Assembly (NCBI GenBank): GCA_036655915.1
Contig: JAVVPE010000026.1
Span: 1-23,081 of the forward strand
Direction: 5' to 3'
Origin: JAVWGW01 sp036655915
GTDB lineage: Bacteria; Actinomycetota; Coriobacteriia; Coriobacteriales; Eggerthellaceae
Length of the DNA stretch: 23,081 nt
Shown here piece after piece: positions 7,584 to 16,535 of this stretch. The position numbers and the translations under genes are program-made. Below the pieces are notes generated by a model. That model was given only the letters and a program-made list of their open reading frames with translations, was not told the DNA's origin and searched no databases. Each line of letters opens with the position of its first letter. Position 1 is the stretch's first letter.

Positions 7584-8162
7584 CTATTTTGCCAAGCGGC
7601 GCGAACCCGGGGAATCAATTGCGACACCCTGCTTGCACAAATCGCAATCCTGCGGATCCCACGAAGGGGTGGGTAAATCGATCAGCGGATAGTAATCTTG
7701 AGCGAATTTGCGCTGCCCGCCGCGGTTGATCATCGACACGACGGCCACGACAACGCCGCCCGCTTCTTCGATAAGATCGCACACTTCTTTGACCGAACCG
7801 CCCGTGGTAACCACATCTTCGCACACCAGCACACGCGCGCCAGCGGGCACTTCAAAGTTGCGGCGAAACACCATCACGCCTTCTTTGCGTTCGGAAAAAA
7901 TCATCTTGGTGCCCAAGGCCGAAGCCACAGCGTAGCCAAAGATGATGCCGCCGACTGCGGGGCTTGCCACCATGTCGATAGCAAGGCCTTGTGGCAAGCG
8001 CTTGATAGATTCGGCAGCAAAGGCGTTAGTTAAGCGCGTGTCTTCCAACACGCGGGCGCACTGGATGTAGGTATCGGAATGACGGCCACTGGTAAGCTGG
8101 AAGTGGCCATGGCGCACGGCACCCGTATCTTGCAGCGCTGCTAAAATTTCTTCACGTTCCAC
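7584..8162 (-). CDS. pyrE: Orotate phosphoribosyltransferase
   Basis: PyrE joins orotate to PRPP to give OMP, the fifth step of UMP synthesis. The 192-residue protein has the N-terminal substrate region FQLTSGRHSDTYIQCARV and the PRPP loop VLVCEDVVTTGGS at about 111-123. The glycine-rich SPAVGGIIFGYAVA comes before that loop. The start is a GTG at 8162, one base past the pyrF stop, with AAGGA at a good distance. Two Cys (DCDLC) near the C-terminus are seen in some actinobacterial and archaeal forms. It is the last gene of the pyr operon. Confidence 0.95.
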   Translation of the reverse strand: MEREEILAALQDTGAVRHGHFQLTSGRHSDTYIQCARVLEDTRLTNAFAAESIKRLPQGLAIDMVASPAVGGIIFGYAVASALGTKMIFSERKEGVMVFRRNFEVPAGARVLVCEDVVTTGGSVKEVCDLIEEAGGVVVAVVSMINRGGQRKFAQDYYPLIDLPTPSWDPQDCDLCKQGVAIDSPGSRRLAK

Positions 8163-8163
8163 G

Positions 8164-8889
8164 TTAGAATCCTTTCACGATGGTTTCAAAAGCGGCAACC
8201 GGATCGGCAGCCTGGGTAATGGGACGCCCTATGACAATATGGGATGCCCCGGCCTCAAAGGCCTGGGCCGGCGTTGCTACACGGCTTTGGTCGCCCACGT
8301 CGGCACCGGCCGGGCGCACGCCGGGGGTAACAATAAAGGCGGCAGGACCGAGAGCCGCGCGCAGAAGTGCTGCTTCCTGCGGGGATGCCACCACGCCACT
8401 AAGGCCCGCCGCCTGCGCCTGTGCGGCAAGCGCCGCCACCTGATCGGCCACGGGGCGCTCCACGCCGGTGGCGCCAAGAGCTTCGGCATCCATGCTGGTC
8501 AGCACCGTAATGCCCAAGGTTATGGGCGCTTTTGTGCCCTCTTGGGCGGCCACGCTTTGTGCGGACTTTTGGGCGGCAAGCATCATGGACACCCCGCCCA
8601 CCGTGTGCAGAGTGATCATATCGGCACCACTGCGCACCGCCGAAGCGGTGGCACCGGCCACCTGATGCGGGATATCGTGAAACTTCAAATCAAGAAACAC
8701 CTTGAAGCCGCGGCGTTTAAGGGCACTCACGATGGAAGGGCCTTCCGCATAATAGAGCGTCATGCCCACCTTAAGCCAGGTGGCATGCCCCGCAAGAGCG
8801 TCGGCCAGCGCAAGTGCTTCGGGCGCATCGCAATCAAGCGCGACGATCACCCGCTGGCGCGCAGGGATTGCATCGAAATCGTTTAACAC
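8164..8889 (-). CDS. pyrF: Orotidine 5'-phosphate decarboxylase
   Basis: PyrF decarboxylates OMP to UMP, the last step of the pathway. The 241-residue TIM barrel starts VIVALDCD and has the catalytic DLKFHDIPHQV at about 67-77. The phosphate-binding segments are TPGVRPAG and GASHIVIGRPIT. This is the short form found in E. coli and Bacillus, not the longer mycobacterial type. The start is a GTG at 8889 with an AGGGGG ribosome site and overlaps the end of pyrD by 7 bp. Confidence 0.96.
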   Translation of the reverse strand: MLNDFDAIPARQRVIVALDCDAPEALALADALAGHATWLKVGMTLYYAEGPSIVSALKRRGFKVFLDLKFHDIPHQVAGATASAVRSGADMITLHTVGGVSMMLAAQKSAQSVAAQEGTKAPITLGITVLTSMDAEALGATGVERPVADQVAALAAQAQAAGLSGVVASPQEAALLRAALGPAAFIVTPGVRPAGADVGDQSRVATPAQAFEAGASHIVIGRPITQAADPVAAFETIVKGF

Positions 8890-9809
8890 AAAAGACCCCC
8901 TACCAGTTCGTTTATATCGGCCACACCTTGTTGTTCACAATAATACTCCATGCCTGCGATAACTTCGGGCACGGCAAGCGGGTTCATGAAATTGCCCGTG
9001 CCCACCGCCACAGCTGTGGCCCCCGCCAACATAAATTCAATGGCGTCGGTGGCGCTTGTGATGCCTCCCATGCCCAAAAGCGGAATATCCACGGCCTTAT
9101 AGGTTTCGTATACCTGACGCAGCGCAATCGGTTTGATGGCCGGGCCGGAAAGTCCGCCCACGATGCGCGCCAGTTGCGGGCGACGTGTGCGGGCATCGAT
9201 CGCCATGCCCAACACCGTATTGATAAGGGAAAGCGCGTCGGCACCCCCCGCCTGCGCCGCGCGGGCAATTTCGGTGATGTCGGTTACGTTGGGCGTAAGC
9301 TTCACGATAAGCGGGCGCTGGGTTGCGCGGCGGCACGATTCCACGATGCGCTGAACGCTGGGGGCATGGGTGCCAAAGGTCATGCCGCCCTTATCCACAT
9401 TGGGACACGATATGTTCACCTCGTAGGCACTCACGGTGGCGTTGCCTTCGAGCGCTTCGATGACCTGCACATATTCATCCATGCTGTGGCCAGAAACATT
9501 GACGATTACCGGCACTTGACGCCCGGCCAACCACGCCAGATCACCTTCGATAAAGGCCTGCACACCAGGGTTTTGCAGGCCGATCGAATTGAGCATACCT
9601 GAAGGGGTTTCGGCTATGCGCGGCGCATCGTTGCCCGACCAACCGGCAAAGGAAACGCCTTTTGTCGTGAGTGCGCCCAGCCTTGAAATGTCAAAAAAGT
9701 CGTTGTATTCACGACCGGCCGCAAAGGTGCCCGACGCCGTGGTAACGGGGTTTTTCATGGCGAGGCCACCTAAGTTGACGCCCAAGTTCACACTGGTCGA
9801 AGCCGCCAT
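8883..9809 (-). CDS. pyrD: Dihydroorotate dehydrogenase B, catalytic (FMN) subunit
   Basis: This subunit oxidises dihydroorotate to orotate with FMN. It is a class 1B enzyme: the active-site base is a cysteine (Cys135 in YEVNISCPNVDKGG), the protein is about 308 residues, and it is encoded next to pyrK. With PyrK it passes electrons to NAD+, the usual arrangement in anaerobes and some Gram-positive bacteria. The ATG at 9809 overlaps the pyrK stop (TAATG). A GTG two codons earlier (9815) sits too close to the AGGAGG ribosome site. Confidence 0.95.
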   Translation of the reverse strand: MAASTSVNLGVNLGGLAMKNPVTTASGTFAAGREYNDFFDISRLGALTTKGVSFAGWSGNDAPRIAETPSGMLNSIGLQNPGVQAFIEGDLAWLAGRQVPVIVNVSGHSMDEYVQVIEALEGNATVSAYEVNISCPNVDKGGMTFGTHAPSVQRIVESCRRATQRPLIVKLTPNVTDITEIARAAQAGGADALSLINTVLGMAIDARTRRPQLARIVGGLSGPAIKPIALRQVYETYKAVDIPLLGMGGITSATDAIEFMLAGATAVAVGTGNFMNPLAVPEVIAGMEYYCEQQGVADINELVGGLLC

Positions 9810-10594
9810 TACCACACCACCTCCTGTGCATCGAATACCGGGCCGTCAACACACGCGCGCTTTTTGCCACTGTGGGTATCGACCACGCAGGAAAGACACG
9901 CGCCCACCCCACACGCCATGCGGCGCTCAAGCGATACCTGCGCGGGAATGCCGTCGTCCACAGCGCATTTGGCCACGATGCGCATCAGGGGTTCAGGTCC
10001 ACAACATGCCAGGTAATCGTAGAGATGTTCCCCTATATTTTGCTGAACCAGACCGGTGCAAAAGCCGGCATGGCCAAAGCTGCCATCGTCGGTGGCGCAG
10101 CTTAGGCCGTCTGCCACCAACGCGCCATAGCGATCCTTACACACCAGAGCCGCCGCCGTTTGGGCCCCCAGCACCACATCGACCTGCACGCCTGCCGCGC
10201 ACTGTTGCTGAGCCAACAAGAACAGCGGCGCCGCGCCCACACCGCCCGCCACCAGCAAAATGCGCTTGGCGGCTGCAGGCACCTGCCATCCGCGGCCCAC
10301 CGGACCGATGGCTTCAAAGGAAGTACCTTCGGCCAAGGTGCTCATATATTCTGTACCAAAACCGACTTCCTGATACAGTATTTCGACACTGCCCGCCGCC
10401 GCATCCGTACAATAGACGGAAAACGGGCGGCGCAAAATGTGTTCTTGTGCACCCGGCAATTGCAAGTGAATGAATTGGCCAGGCGCGATGCTTGCCGCTA
10501 TGCGGGGCAGCGTTGCGCGCATCAGATAAAGGCGGGGTCCCACGCATTCATTTGCGCAGATAACTCCCCTTTCGTTGATTGGTGCTTGCGTCAT
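9809..10594 (-). CDS. pyrK: Dihydroorotate dehydrogenase B, electron-transfer subunit
   Basis: PyrK carries FAD and a [2Fe-2S] cluster and moves electrons from PyrD to NAD+. The 261-residue protein has an FAD-binding barrel (GQFIHLQLPG, RRPFSVY) and a nucleotide-binding fold with ILLVAGGVGAAPLFLLAQ. Four C-terminal cysteines, C228-x4-C233-x2-C236-x11-C248, form the cluster site. The ATG at 10594 lies 14 nt after the carB stop with AAGGAAAGG in front. An earlier in-frame ATG (10621) would overlap carB and is less likely. Confidence 0.95.
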   Translation of the reverse strand: MTQAPINERGVICANECVGPRLYLMRATLPRIAASIAPGQFIHLQLPGAQEHILRRPFSVYCTDAAAGSVEILYQEVGFGTEYMSTLAEGTSFEAIGPVGRGWQVPAAAKRILLVAGGVGAAPLFLLAQQQCAAGVQVDVVLGAQTAAALVCKDRYGALVADGLSCATDDGSFGHAGFCTGLVQQNIGEHLYDYLACCGPEPLMRIVAKCAVDDGIPAQVSLERRMACGVGACLSCVVDTHSGKKRACVDGPVFDAQEVVW

Positions 10595-10608
10595 AGATAA
10601 GCCTTTCC

Positions 10609-13600
10609 TTAGAGCTCCCATTGCGCTAAATCTTGCAGCGCCACCACTTCAAGCCCGGTTTCGCGCGCCACTTCCATGCCAGCCACCAGCGCTTGTGCGC
10701 CCGCCAGCGTTGTCACGTGGCTCACGCCGTGGCGCACCGCTTCGAGGCGCAGATAATAACCATCGCTGCGCGTCGCGTGGCCAAACGGTGTGTTTATCAT
10801 AAGCGAAATTTGACCTGAGGCTATTCTATCGCTGATATTAGGCGAGCCTTCATGGATTTTCTTCACTTCTTCCACTTCAATATTGGCGGCCCGCAGCGCA
10901 CGCGCCGTGCCGTGGGTGGAAACCACGCGAAAGCCCAGCCGCACAATGTCGCGCGCGATAGACACGATAGCACGTTTGTCGCGGTCGCACACCGAAATGA
11001 ACACGGTGCCCGCTTCAGGCAGCGCGTAATCAATCGCCAGCTGCGTTTTTGCATAGGCAGCGGGGAAATTGCGCGCGATGCCCATGACTTCGCCCGTCGA
11101 TTTCATTTCGGGGCCTAACACCACATCGGCCCCGGGGAAACGCCCAAAGGGCATGACGGCTTCCTTCACGCTGAAATATTCTAAGCGCCGCTCATCGCTG
11201 GGCAGCTGCATACTGGCGATTGTGTGGCCCGCCATGATGCGCGCGGCACACTTTGCCAGCGGCACGCCCGTGGCCTTGGACACAAAGGGCACGGTGCGGC
11301 TGGCGCGCGGATTGGCTTCAATCACATAGATGATCTGGTCTTTTATGGCAAACTGGATGTTGATAAGCCCGACCACGCCCAAGCGCAGCGCCAGGCGACG
11401 TGCGATGCTGCGCAGCTGGGCCACCAGGGCTTCGGAAAGCGCGAAGGGCGGTGTGCAGCAGGCGGAATCCCCCGAATGGATGCCCGCCATTTCGATGTGC
11501 TCGAGCACGCCACCTATATATACCTGGGCGCCATCGCACAGCGCATCCACGTCAACTTCGACCGCGCCTTCCAAAAAGCGGTCAAGGTACACCGGGTGAT
11601 CGGGAGAAATTTTGGTGGCCTGCGCCATGTATTTTTCCAGCTGGCTGCCATCGTAGACGATGGCCATGCCCCGGCCGCCCAACACGTAACTGGGGCGCAC
11701 CAACAAAGGAAACCCGATGTGGTCAGAAACCTGGCAGGCCTGTTCAAGGGTGGAAGCCATGCCGGAAGCGGGATAGGTGATGGACAGTTCATCCAAGATG
11801 GCCGAAAAACGGTCGCGGTCTTCGGCCAAATCGATGGCTTCGGGCTGGGTGCCCATGATGGGTACGCCCGCAGTCAAAAGCGCGCGCGCCAGCTTGAGGG
11901 GTGTCTGGCCGCCCAGGGTGACCACAACGCCATCGGGTTGTTCCACATCGATGATGTCCATAACATCTTCGTAGGTTAAGGGTTCAAAATAGAGCTTGTC
12001 CGAGGTGTCGTAATCGGTGGAAACCGTTTCGGGATTGCAGTTGACCATGATGGTTTCAAAGCCCGCTTGCGCCAGCGCATAACAGGCGTGCACGCAGCAA
12101 TAATCAAATTCGATGCCCTGCCCGATGCGGTTTGGTCCCGCCCCTAAAATCATCGCGCGCCGGCGCGTTTTGGGCGCAATTTCGCATTCTGTGCCATCGT
12201 AGGTTTTGTAGTGATAGGCGGTTTCGCTAGGGAATTCTGCCGCACAGGTATCGACCGTTTTGAAGGTGGGCAGCACGCCTAGCGCCTTGCGCCGCGCGCG
12301 CACCGTTAGTTCATCAGACCCGGTCAAATGTGCAATTTGCGCGTCGGATATACCGAAACATTTTGCTGTGCGCAGCGCATCGGCGTCAAGCTGTTCAAGC
12401 TTGAAAGCGCGCAGCGCTTCTTGCACCGCCACCATATCGGCCATGCGCGCCACGAAGAAGCGGTCGATGCGGCTTGCGGCGGCCACGCGATCGACCCCCC
12501 AGCCGCGGCGCAGCGCTTCGGCCATATAAAAGATGCGATCTTGCGTGGGCCGGTGCACCATGGCATCGAAATCGGCTTCGTTTATGATGTCGCCGCCGCA
12601 CCCATCGCCACCGAGGCCCGCACGGCCGTTTTCCAGCGAGCGCATGGCTTTGCCCAAGGCTTCTTCAAAGCTGCGGCCGATGCTCATAATTTCGCCGACG
12701 GCCTTCATGCGCGTCGTCAGCGTGTCGTCGCTTCCTTGAAACTTTTCAAACGCAAAGCGCGGAACCTTAACAACGCAGTAATCGATCGAAGGCTCAAAAC
12801 AAGCGGGCGTGGCCTTGGTGATGTCGTTGAGAATTTCATCAAGCGTATAGCCCACGGCCAGCTTAGCCGCCGCCTTCGCAATGGGGAAACCGGTCGCTTT
12901 GGAAGCCAAGGCCGAAGAACGCGAAACGCGCGGGTTCATTTCGATGACGATCAGGCGGCCGTTTTCTGGGTTGACGGCAAACTGCACGTTTGACCCGCCT
13001 GTTTCCACGCCGATTTTTTCCAGAATAGCCAAGCTGGCCACGCGCATGCGCTGGTATTCCACATCGCTTAAGGTTTGCGCTGGCGCCACGGTGATCGAAT
13101 CGCCCGTGTGCACGCCCATGGCGTCGAAGTTTTCGATGGAGCAAATGATGATGCCGTTGCCCGCGCAATCGCGCATAACTTCCATTTCGTATTCTTTCCA
13201 GCCTTCGATGCTTTCTTCCACAAGCACTTCGTTGGCAGGGGAAAGTTCGAGCCCCTGGGCGATGATGGCGCGCAGTTCGGGCGCATCGTGGGCAATGCCG
13301 CCGCCGGCGCCCCCCATGGTAAACGACGGGCGCAACACCAGGGGAAAGCCCATGGTGGCGGCAAGCGCTTCGGCATCGGCCACGCAGTAGGCATAGCCGC
13401 TGCGCGCGGTTTCGATGCCCAGCTGCGCCATGGCTTCGTTGAAAAGGCGGCGATCTTCCCCGCGGTTGATCGCCGCGAGGTCGCAGCCGATCATTTCGAC
13501 ATCATAGGCTTCAAGGATGCCGCGTTTTGCCAGTTCAACAGCGGTGTTTAAGGCTGTTTGCCCGCCGAGCGTGGGCAAAAGGGCATCGGGGCGTTCGGCG

Positions 13601-13836
13601 GCGATGACTTTTTCCACACATTCGGGCGTGATCGGTTCCACGTAGGTGCGCGTGGCCAGGCCGGGGTCGGTCATGATGGTGGCCGGGTTGGAATTGACCA
13701 AAATGACGCGGTAGCCTTCTTGGATAAGCACCTTGCAAGCCTGGGCGCCCGAATAGTCGAATTCGCAGGCCTGCCCGATAACGATGGGGCCCGACCCGAT
13801 AACAAGGATGCTGCGTATATCTTCACGTTTGGGCAT
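10609..13836 (-). CDS. carB: Carbamoyl-phosphate synthase large subunit
   Basis: CarB makes carbamoyl phosphate from bicarbonate, ATP and ammonia delivered by CarA. The 1075-residue length is normal. It holds two homologous ATP-grasp halves, beginning at ILVIGSGPIVIGQACEFDYS and AMILGAGPNRIGQGIEFDYC. Each has an ATP-grasp signature (VIEMNPRVSRSSALASKATG and VIEANPRASRTVPFVSKATG). A C-terminal MGS-like allosteric domain from about residue 930 follows (THGTARALRAANIEV). The ATG at 13836 lies one base past the carA stop. An open upstream extension inside carA lacks homologous sequence and was not used. Confidence 0.97.
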   Translation of the reverse strand: MPKREDIRSILVIGSGPIVIGQACEFDYSGAQACKVLIQEGYRVILVNSNPATIMTDPGLATRTYVEPITPECVEKVIAAERPDALLPTLGGQTALNTAVELAKRGILEAYDVEMIGCDLAAINRGEDRRLFNEAMAQLGIETARSGYAYCVADAEALAATMGFPLVLRPSFTMGGAGGGIAHDAPELRAIIAQGLELSPANEVLVEESIEGWKEYEMEVMRDCAGNGIIICSIENFDAMGVHTGDSITVAPAQTLSDVEYQRMRVASLAILEKIGVETGGSNVQFAVNPENGRLIVIEMNPRVSRSSALASKATGFPIAKAAAKLAVGYTLDEILNDITKATPACFEPSIDYCVVKVPRFAFEKFQGSDDTLTTRMKAVGEIMSIGRSFEEALGKAMRSLENGRAGLGGDGCGGDIINEADFDAMVHRPTQDRIFYMAEALRRGWGVDRVAAASRIDRFFVARMADMVAVQEALRAFKLEQLDADALRTAKCFGISDAQIAHLTGSDELTVRARRKALGVLPTFKTVDTCAAEFPSETAYHYKTYDGTECEIAPKTRRRAMILGAGPNRIGQGIEFDYCCVHACYALAQAGFETIMVNCNPETVSTDYDTSDKLYFEPLTYEDVMDIIDVEQPDGVVVTLGGQTPLKLARALLTAGVPIMGTQPEAIDLAEDRDRFSAILDELSITYPASGMASTLEQACQVSDHIGFPLLVRPSYVLGGRGMAIVYDGSQLEKYMAQATKISPDHPVYLDRFLEGAVEVDVDALCDGAQVYIGGVLEHIEMAGIHSGDSACCTPPFALSEALVAQLRSIARRLALRLGVVGLINIQFAIKDQIIYVIEANPRASRTVPFVSKATGVPLAKCAARIMAGHTIASMQLPSDERRLEYFSVKEAVMPFGRFPGADVVLGPEMKSTGEVMGIARNFPAAYAKTQLAIDYALPEAGTVFISVCDRDKRAIVSIARDIVRLGFRVVSTHGTARALRAANIEVEEVKKIHEGSPNISDRIASGQISLMINTPFGHATRSDGYYLRLEAVRHGVSHVTTLAGAQALVAGMEVARETGLEVVALQDLAQWEL

Positions 13837-13837
13837 G

Positions 13838-15250
13838 TTAGCACTCCCCTTCTGCGGCGGCGAAATTCCAGCCGGCCAAACGGTCGGCGGCGCTGTCGAT
13901 GGCCAGGTAATCGGCGCGGCCATCCATCAGGCGCGTGAAGGCGGCAAACAGGTAGTGCGCATCGGTGGGCCCCGGGCAAGCTTCGGGGTGATACTGCACG
14001 CTGAACGCGGGAATATCGAGAAACGCGATGCCTTCGGCGCTGCCATCGTTTAAGTTTATGTGCGTCAGCTGGATGCGGCCAAACTTTTCGTTGCGCACCA
14101 CGGGTGCTGTGCCACAGCGCGCCCAAAAGCGCAGATCATCTTCGTGGCTGGTGTAGCCTGCGCTGCTTTCGGGCACCAGGGCACCCAAGCTGGGGAAAAC
14201 CAGGCCGAAGCCGTGGTTTTGCGCGGTGATTTCCACGCGGTGGGTGCGCAGGTTCATGACAGGGTGGTTGCCGCCGCGATGCCCAAATTTGAGCTTTTCA
14301 ATTTTTGCGCCCGCAGCCACACACATCATCTGGTGCCCCAGGCAGATGCCGAACAGGGGCACGCTTCCCAGCAAGGCTTCAACCTGGGTATACGTGCCTG
14401 CCACAGCCTCCGGGTCGCCCGGGCCGTTGCTTAAAAACACGCCATCGGGCCGCGCGGCTAACACCGTGGCCGCCGGGGTATCCCAGGGCACCACTTCTAC
14501 GCTGCAGCCCACACGCACGAGGTTTTCCAAAATTGAGCGCTTGACGCCGCAATCGTAGGCAATCACCTTATAGCGCGGTGCCGCGGCGGGTGCCAGCGCG
14601 AAACTTTGGCTGTGAGCCGGCGCGGGTGCCACCCCAGGCGTGGCCAGTGCAGTCGATGCCCCCGGCACCCCCGGCGCAGCCGGAGCCACCGCCGCAACAA
14701 AGGGATGGGCTTGCGCACACGAAACGCTGGGCACCAGGTTTAGCCCCACGATCGATGCGCTGGCGCGCACCTTGGCAAGCAGGCTTTCGGCGTTGGAATC
14801 CAGCGTGGAAAGCACGGCGCGCTGGGCACCGCAATCGCGAATGTGGCGCGTCAGTGCGCGCGTATCCACGCCTTCGATGGCCACCACCTGGTGCTGGCGC
14901 AAAAAATCAGGCAGGCTTAGTTGCGAGCGCCAATTGCTGGGTGTGCTGCACATATCATGCACCACCAGGCCGCGCAGGGCGGGCGTATCGGACTGCGCAT
15001 CGTCAAGATTCACGCCGTAGTTGCCAATTTGGGGGTAGGTTAAGGTGATAATCTGGCCCGCATACGACGGATCAGTTATCACTTCCAAATAGCCTTCCAT
15101 AGACGTGTTGAAACAAATTTCACCAAAAACTTCGCCCGCCGCAGCACAGGACCTACCAGAAAAAACCGACCCATCCTCAAGTACGAGGAGGGCCGGTTTG
15201 AAAGCGGGCTTAGAAGTATGTTCTAAAAGCTGGTCGCTTATCTTACTCAA
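13838..15250 (-). CDS. carA: Carbamoyl-phosphate synthase small (glutaminase) subunit
   Basis: CarA hydrolyses glutamine and channels ammonia to CarB. The N-terminal domain (ALLVLEDGSVFSGRSC, ICFNTSMEGYLEVITDPSY) and the class I glutamine amidotransferase domain are both clear. The latter has nucleophile Cys303 in FGICLGHQM and the His/Glu pair in QYHPEACPGP. Between them an Ala/Pro-rich linker of about 45 residues replaces the usual short connector. The start is uncertain. A TTG at 15250 has AGGA at 7-nt spacing and overlaps the pyrC stop; TTG 15253 or an ATG at 15277 are alternatives. The chosen product is 470 residues, somewhat long for CarA because of the linker and an extra N-terminal helix. 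Confidence 0.94.
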   Translation of the reverse strand: MSKISDQLLEHTSKPAFKPALLVLEDGSVFSGRSCAAAGEVFGEICFNTSMEGYLEVITDPSYAGQIITLTYPQIGNYGVNLDDAQSDTPALRGLVVHDMCSTPSNWRSQLSLPDFLRQHQVVAIEGVDTRALTRHIRDCGAQRAVLSTLDSNAESLLAKVRASASIVGLNLVPSVSCAQAHPFVAAVAPAAPGVPGASTALATPGVAPAPAHSQSFALAPAAAPRYKVIAYDCGVKRSILENLVRVGCSVEVVPWDTPAATVLAARPDGVFLSNGPGDPEAVAGTYTQVEALLGSVPLFGICLGHQMMCVAAGAKIEKLKFGHRGGNHPVMNLRTHRVEITAQNHGFGLVFPSLGALVPESSAGYTSHEDDLRFWARCGTAPVVRNEKFGRIQLTHINLNDGSAEGIAFLDIPAFSVQYHPEACPGPTDAHYLFAAFTRLMDGRADYLAIDSAADRLAGWNFAAAEGEC

Positions 15251-16535
15251 CAATGTTTCCTTCTTCCAAGGTGGCATAGCCGCCCACATAGACGTCGGTT
15301 GCGCAGCCTGTCAATTCGGCGCCGATGAAGCCGGAATTGTGCGCTTTGGAAAGCATGTCGTCAGTGCTAACCGTCCAGGCCACTTCGGGGTCGATAACGG
15401 TAAGGTCGGCGGTGTTGCCCGGCGCAAGCGCCACTTCTTCAACGTGTAAAATGCGGCGCGGGTTGATAGCCATAAGTTCGACCAAGCGCGCGTAGCTGAT
15501 GGACCCGGTGGCAACCAGGTTGGTAAGCACCAGGCCAAGGGATGTTTCTAGGCCCGTCATGCCGAAGGGTGCGCGCTCAAATTCGTAATCTTTTTCCCAA
15601 TCGATATGCGGGGCGTGGTCGGTGACGATGCAATCCACCGTGCCGTCGATAAGGCCCATAACAAGGGCATCGCAATCCTCTTGCGTGCGCAGCGGCGGAT
15701 TAACTTTGAAGTTGGTGTTGTAATCGTCGCCAATGATGTCTTCAGATAAAAACAGGTGATGCGGCGTCACTTCGCAGGTGACGGGCAGGCCTTCCGCCTT
15801 CGCCGCGCGCACCAGATCCAAACCGCGCGCCGTGGTGATGTGCTGAATGTGCAGCGGGCAAGCCGTCAGGCGGCACAGCGCGATGTCGCGCGCAATTTCA
15901 AGCTCTTCGCCTTCGGCCGGCCAGCCCAACATGCCCAGGCGTGTGGAAACGACCCCTTCGTTGACCTGGCCTTCGCCCACCAAAGCATCATCTTGGCAGT
16001 GCACCATGATCGTGCGGCCAAACATGGCGCCGTAATCCATCACGCGGCGCATCATGCCGGCATCTTGGATGCCGCAGCCGTCATCGGTGAAGGCGACGGC
16101 GCCGTGGGCAACCATATCCCCCATTTCAGAAAGCGTGTCGCCTGCCAAACCTTTGGAACACGCGCCCGAAACATGCACGCGGCATTTTCCCACAGCGGCC
16201 GCACGCGCTTGGATAAATTCAACCGTCGTGGCGTTGTCGGTTACCGGCTGCGTGTTGGGCATGCAGCACACGGCCGTAAAGCCGCCATGAGCTGCCGCGC
16301 GGGTGCCGCTGGCAATATCTTCCTTTTGCTCAAAACCGGGTTCGCGCAGATGAACGTGCATATCCACCAAACCAGGGACAAGGATTTTGCCGCCCAGATC
16401 GCGCGTGATGCCCTTTTCCAGGGAAAGGCCTTCCCCAATTTCAACGATTTTGCCATCGCGGATAAGCATATCGGCGGTGGTGTCAAGCTTGCATGACGGA
16501 TCAACCAGGTGAGCGTTCTTAAGCAGTAATGCCAT
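15243..16535 (-). CDS. pyrC: Dihydroorotase
   Basis: PyrC closes carbamoyl aspartate to dihydroorotate, using metal ions. The 430-residue amidohydrolase has the HxH metal motif in VDMHVHLREPGFEQKEDI (His60, His62). Further metal-ligand regions are CEVTPHHLFLSE and IVTDHAPH. The composite barrel ends with the expected N/C-terminal beta domain (LTVIDPEVAWTV). This is the long class I type of Gram-positive bacteria. The ATG has GGAGG at good spacing and overlaps pyrB by 17 bp. Confidence 0.96.
   Translation of the reverse strand: MALLLKNAHLVDPSCKLDTTADMLIRDGKIVEIGEGLSLEKGITRDLGGKILVPGLVDMHVHLREPGFEQKEDIASGTRAAAHGGFTAVCCMPNTQPVTDNATTVEFIQARAAAVGKCRVHVSGACSKGLAGDTLSEMGDMVAHGAVAFTDDGCGIQDAGMMRRVMDYGAMFGRTIMVHCQDDALVGEGQVNEGVVSTRLGMLGWPAEGEELEIARDIALCRLTACPLHIQHITTARGLDLVRAAKAEGLPVTCEVTPHHLFLSEDIIGDDYNTNFKVNPPLRTQEDCDALVMGLIDGTVDCIVTDHAPHIDWEKDYEFERAPFGMTGLETSLGLVLTNLVATGSISYARLVELMAINPRRILHVEEVALAPGNTADLTVIDPEVAWTVSTDDMLSKAHNSGFIGAELTGCATDVYVGGYATLEEGNIVE

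Noticed and set aside
8814..9602. 262-residue + strand frame opposite pyrF/pyrD
   Set aside because: Antisense shadow; His/Arg-rich translation typical of reversed GC-rich coding sequence.
11224..11979. 251-residue + strand frame opposite carB
   Set aside because: Antisense shadow of carB ATP-grasp coding sequence.
15756..16496. 246-residue + strand frame opposite pyrC
   Set aside because: Antisense shadow of dihydroorotase; no ribosome site or recognisable domain.
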